Shown here: positions 59,868 through 64,000 of the stretch, piece by piece
Layout: every line of letters begins with the position of its first letter
Position numbering within the stretch: position 1 is the stretch's first letter
From: Mesodorylaimus sp. YZB2_4
Lineage: Eukaryota > Nematoda > Enoplea > Dorylaimida > Dorylaimidae
Reading direction: 5' to 3'
Assembly: GCA_030248295.1 (NCBI GenBank)
Contig: JASANH010000647.1
Coordinates: 310,001-374,000, forward strand
Length of the DNA: 64,000 nucleotides
The notes under the pieces: generated by a model
Database searches by the model: none
What the model was told of the DNA's origin: nothing
The model's input: the letters and a program-made list of their open reading frames with translations, nothing else
Program-made: the position numbers and the translations under genes

Positions 59868-62800
59868 CTCTGGTCCCTTTTTCCGTTCCTCTGACGGTGA
59901 GACGGACTCTGCGACTGGGTGGACCGGACGGAATAGCGGGCGTAGTCGGGCGAAAAGGCGAGGCTTTCGTTAGGCGAACGACTTTTCACCCGACTAAGGG
60001 GAAGGAGTTGAAAAACGTAAGCACTTAACTGCTTCGCCTCAAATTGCCTGCGAGGGTATAGGTATCAGCTTTTCAACAGCTCAATGGTCGACGGTCAAAT
60101 GGCACGGCCAGCACTCGCCGCCGAGATCATGGTCGCTTCGATCAAAGCGAGAAACGGAACGGGGCGTTAGTGAGCTGCCGTGGAGAGCGGGCACAATAAG
60201 CAGTCCTCCAAGCCAGTGCTGGCTACTCGTTTAGATATCGACTTCCAAATGGAGAAATGTCCCATGTTTGCATTGGTTGCACCAGGCCATCTTGTAAAAC
60301 CGAGCGCGATAGCTTCTTTACAAATTATCGACTAATGACGTGTGACGAGTTGTGCCCGCCGGCTGGCCTCCTCCAATTGTCCAACATGGATAGGAATTCT
60401 TCAAAGAAAATATGGTATGTTCCCATGAGCCATGAGAAAAGACACGGAGAGGGAAGCCGTTAAACGGGGATGAGATGTGATGGTGGTGACACGCACTCAT
60501 CACTTCTTGCCTTCCTCTCCCGCAAGACGCGATACTTCGCCATCGAAGTTAGTGCTGTTTTCTATTTAACTGAAGAGCAAGGCCAAAATGAAATTTATTT
60601 AAGCCTTATGCCACCATCAAACCGTCGGCACGGCAGTCCACTCGTCAAGTAGTCATCGGTCTAACGAGACTAAACCGTGTGGCAAGGACAAGCATAAACC
60701 GCCCTGCCTCTGCTCTATTCATAAGGAGATGATAGCTGGCCGTGAAAAAAGACCCTTTTCAGCTGCTCTCTGAACCAAACGACTGGAGGAGCGTGTTAGG
60801 CCAACGAGCAAGCACGCAACAACATTCCGGGCACTTGTGAAAAGCCTCCCGGCCAGCGGGACGAACCGCAGTGGTTGGCCGAGTCCGGCCGAAAGGAAAG
60901 ACTGAGGTAGAAGAGAATGATAAAACATTAATGAAGACGTATTTGCTGCCCCCGAGCGAGGCCCGTCTTGGACGATTCTTGGCGTACATGCGTGTCCGGC
61001 CGACCGACGCCGAGGGAGCGAGGACGGGAGAATTGTTTCCACTCACCCTGGCTTAAACGATGAAATCATTGAAAACTGCCCATCGTTTTTATCTTTATGC
61101 TACCGAGCGAAAAGTAATTTGTTATTGCTGGACGGCTTGAAATGAAAAAGTGCCTGAAAAGGTCACAATACATACGAGCATGGGAAGACCCCGCGGTGAA
61201 TACGAGCTCTGTCTGCTTCATTCATTCGAAGCGGAAGAGGACTTGTTGAATAATTAGCAACCGCATTCAAACTGGATTTTGCCCTGCTCAGGAGACCGTT
61301 GGTCACACGGGACACGGCATCCTCTGACGTCGGGCACCTGTGCTCAGACTTTATGACCTCAATTTGAGAAGCCGTGTGCTGGTCATAAGCGACGTAATAG
61401 CAAGGTGATCCTAGGTCTAATGCTCAGACAAAATGAAGCAGTGATTCGCCCAATCTTCCAGCCCGCTGTGCGCAGTGCCGTGTGTGTTTGCTGCCTAATA
61501 AGACAACTACCTTCGTTCAAAGGCGCGTCTCGGCCTCCCAGCAACCAACTGGTGGTTTGGAGTTGAAAAGCAGTCGTTAGTAGAGAGTCGTTTCGGGGCG
61601 AGAATGTGTGAAAAAGGATGAGCTTCCTAACGAGTATCGTCAATCTTTGGAGCGGCTTGGCTCATAGCCGACAGCGATTCCATCACTTCTCTCGCGGAGT
61701 AGTCCTCCAGAGTATATGCGTAAAACAGGGGACTGGGCGGCGACGGGGCAATCAGCGGCGTCGGCTGGTGATGATACCCGAAAGGAAGCGCATAAAAGAG
61801 AAAATTGACCGCCCATGATCATTATCGACTGAAGTTAATGACGTTATTGATGCACGTCTAGATTCGGCTCGACGCCCGTCCGCCTTCCGTGATGAACGAA
61901 CATAGCCCCTTCCGGCCGAGCATCTTACTAAATACGCAATAGTGGACAAGACTGGTTACATTAGCTTAGCCATCCAATCCCAGTCTCGGCAAACAACACT
62001 TACACATAAGACAATAGAGTTCGGCCAAAGGGCCCATCTGCTTTCAGTCACTAGCATCGAGAACTGGCAACTGTTTTGAGTTTCAATTTGCCTTGCTCGA
62101 AATTCCGAGATCGTTTGTCTTTCAGTGTGAACATATGTCAATTTGTTAGGCGGCTGGCTTGAAAGCGATGTCGGGATGAAATTCGAGGCGGCGTAAATGG
62201 AATAGTTCCCTTGGCTCCGTCCGTTCATTGGTGTCGGTTCCTAGTGCCAGTTATGCCAGCCACACCCGAAATCGAGTTACAAGCACAAACATCCCAAATT
62301 GACCATAGTCGCCTTGATAATGCCACACGTTGGATTTGGTAGCGCCAACAGAAAATGAACAAGAAAAGTGGGGCCTGCTCCAAAACTTTACTGCTGCGTA
62401 TTCTATAGGTGCAAAGTTCAACACGCACTCGTATTTGGCCAAAGAGCTGTGCTGCTTTTGAAATTCGTCCTCGGACAAGGAAACTATTTTTGTGATTGCT
62501 CGACCGTAAAAACAAATTAGACAAAAATAAGACAATTAAAGCCTAGGACAAGGGCCAACAATTTGGAATTAGGGGACAGAGATTAAGGACAAGACCGCTC
62601 AAAAATATGCGAGCTGCCCAGGGTCAAGGATGAGACGAAATTCACCTCTGAGGCAGGAATGACCAATGAGATCTTTGACGAGACCGATAGCACTTTTTTT
62701 CTATTTCTAAACGTGCTGCATGTCGTGAGTCCACAATACTTTCTTCCAGGTTTTCTGGGCCTTATTAGAGCCATCTATCCCGGCTCGATCTTTAAATTTT

Positions 62801-63417
62801 GGATCTCGCGCCATTTTTTGCAACCTACCTATCACAAACATTCTCCTAGCTCAAACGAACGTGGTTGGTTCTTCGGCGTTGGCTATCCAACCATTGATGG
62901 GCGAGGGCGTGCAAGGGCTTTCGGTATTGGACGGCAATATTTCCGCGTATCCAATCGTCCGCTGGACCTGACTCGCGTTCCGATTCGTCCGTGTTTTCAA
63001 TTGGCGATTACCGGTTGGCTAGCCTATCAAATTCAACCGATTTGCCGCTCAGACTCGTAAGTATGACGTCTTGTTGATATGTTCAGCGACGCTAAAGTAG
63101 GTAAGACATAAGAAAGGAAACGACCGAATGAGCAATGACAGAGCCATAACGTTCGAAAAAACTAGCTTTATACTTACACGAAGCGATATGTTGTTCAAAA
63201 ATCTATCGAAAACTGTTTTTTGCGCGAAGGCAGGAAGCCGAAGCTCTTTTGTGCAGACTAAACTTGGCCTAATTTAGGCAAAGAAACTGTTGGTGGCTCA
63301 GCCAGCCATCTTTAGGTATCTAGAATTAAAATTTAACTTATGTCAGTGTGCCAACAAAAACTGTTTTTATTGTAATCTGATTCGTTCCATCTCGGACCAT
63401 TGAGTGGAACTGTTAGT
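59868..63417. other. Long gene-poor region upstream of NF-YB
   Basis: Open frames up to 133 codons (62659-63060) carry no recognised motif or splice support. I see no transposase, tRNA or bounded repeat. CCAAT pentamers occur at 62926-62930 (as ATTGG), 62951-62955 and 62999-63003 (as ATTGG). Confidence 0.35.
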
Positions 63418-63455
63418 GACATGCTAGGAAGCACGGTGGTGCTTCCTAGCATGTC
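63418..63455. repeat. Perfect short hairpin upstream of NF-YB
   Basis: GACATGCTAGGAAGCAC and its exact reverse complement GTGCTTCCTAGCATGTC flank a 4-nt loop (GGTG); the stem continues imperfectly by a few bases on each side. It lies about 90 bp before the NF-YB start codon, in the likely outron or 5' untranslated region. Confidence 0.7.
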
Positions 63456-63542
63456 ATTAAAATCCTTAATACTGGTTAACTAGCAAGGCTCGCTTATTAT
63501 TTTTTCAGTCATAACAAGAATTTTCTGCTTCATTTTAGACTA

Positions 63543-64000
63543 ATGGCAGCAAAACGGCAAAGCGATCCAATACAGCAAAGCAGTGCTGTGAAGAGGCGAC
63601 TGCAATTCGCGACCGACGAAATTCCAGAAACGGTTCATATACATGCTGGACATGTCGAGCATGCTTCCAGTGACGAAGTGCAAGGTGGAGATGGAATGCA
63701 AGGTTACGATAGTGTAACCGATTACGGTCCAATGGAATCGTCGTCCACTGGACATCATCAGCAACACGAGTCTATGATACGAGAACAAGACCGATTCCTG
63801 CCTATAGGTAAGCACGCTATGAGATATTTGCATCTGACTTACAAATGATGCTAGCTACAACAATTGGACTTTTTCTAGCTAACGTATCAAGAATCATGAA
63901 ACGTGTTTTGCCAGAGTCTGGAAAAGTGGCAAAAGAAGCGAAAGAATGTGTGCAAGAATGCGTGTCCGAGTTTATCTCCTTTATTACAAGCGAAGCATCC
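63543..64000 (+). CDS. NF-YB (CCAAT-binding factor subunit B), 5' part only
   Basis: Exon 1 is 63543-63807; exon 2 runs from 63879 past the window edge. NF-YB has a histone fold, pairs with NF-YC and, with NF-YA, binds CCAAT boxes in the nucleus. The conserved core begins [20 protein letters not shown] and continues through [20 protein letters not shown], nearly identical across eukaryotes. The preceding 80 residues are a divergent His/Ser/Glu-rich tail. An acceptor (TTCATTTTAG) ends 3 nt before the start codon, suggesting a spliced 5' leader or trans-splicing. The rest of the histone fold lies outside the window. Confidence 0.93.

Noticed and set aside
62659-63060. 133-codon frame upstream of NF-YB
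   Set aside because: No recognised domain, splice support or codon signal; more likely promoter or intergenic sequence.

Overview
The window is nuclear DNA of a nematode. The strongest evidence is a gene at 32520-33832 with the N-terminal domain and C-terminal tail of nematode cuticle collagens. Supporting it are spliced genes with very short introns (mostly 54-60 bp, GT..AG) and AG acceptor sites just upstream of start codons that look like trans-splice sites. No rRNA, intact tRNA, CRISPR or operator was seen. The species cannot be named. A NIT-domain guanylyl-cyclase-like receptor, a type not known to me from Caenorhabditis, hints at a lineage outside the rhabditids, but that is weak inference.

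Layout, left to right. 1848-17113 (+): a nearly full-length LYST/Mauve homologue (BEACH-WD40 lysosomal trafficking regulator) in 39 exons. 17979-19435 (+): a small secreted cysteine-rich protein of unknown family. 20300-24560: a large inverted duplication of a four-membrane-segment, Ser/Gln/Lys-rich protein gene (copy A minus, copy B plus) with a third, decayed copy (C) between the arms. 24912-26340 (-): a DEG/ENaC channel subunit. 28350-29845 (-): an F-box/leucine-rich protein. 30500-32150: SINE-like sequence and a 1140-bp non-autonomous hAT element with an exact 8-bp target duplication. 32520-33832 (-): cuticle collagen. 35166-40291 (-): an NKCC-type cation-chloride cotransporter. 40300-45200: a gene-free, repeat-rich stretch (tRNA-like sequence, a second inverted-repeat element, a SINE, a mariner relic). 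45366-46477 (-): a synaptophysin-family protein. 47278-48864 (+): an intronless sugar-transporter-like MFS protein. 49073-51337 (+): a membrane histidine-acid-phosphatase homologue lacking key catalytic residues. 52119-53339 (-): an intronless rhodopsin-like GPCR. 55414-58848 (+): the NIT-domain receptor whose guanylyl cyclase domain has lost its metal-binding and transition-state residues. 59226-59867 (-): a Ly6/uPAR-like GPI-type protein. 63543-end (+): the 5' part of NF-YB.

These genes do not form one pathway. Several (DEG/ENaC, NKCC, synaptophysin, GPCR, cyclase-like receptor, Ly6) are of types often used in excitable cells, but adjacency in a genome of this kind is not evidence of common function. 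The most unusual content is two pseudo-enzymes (cyclase and acid phosphatase) whose sequences otherwise look maintained, the inverted gene duplication, and the well-preserved hAT insertion.

Exon coordinates were read by eye from splice signals and checked by phase. For every multi-exon model except copy C the summed exon lengths are a multiple of three and end at a stop codon (NF-YB is cut by the window).
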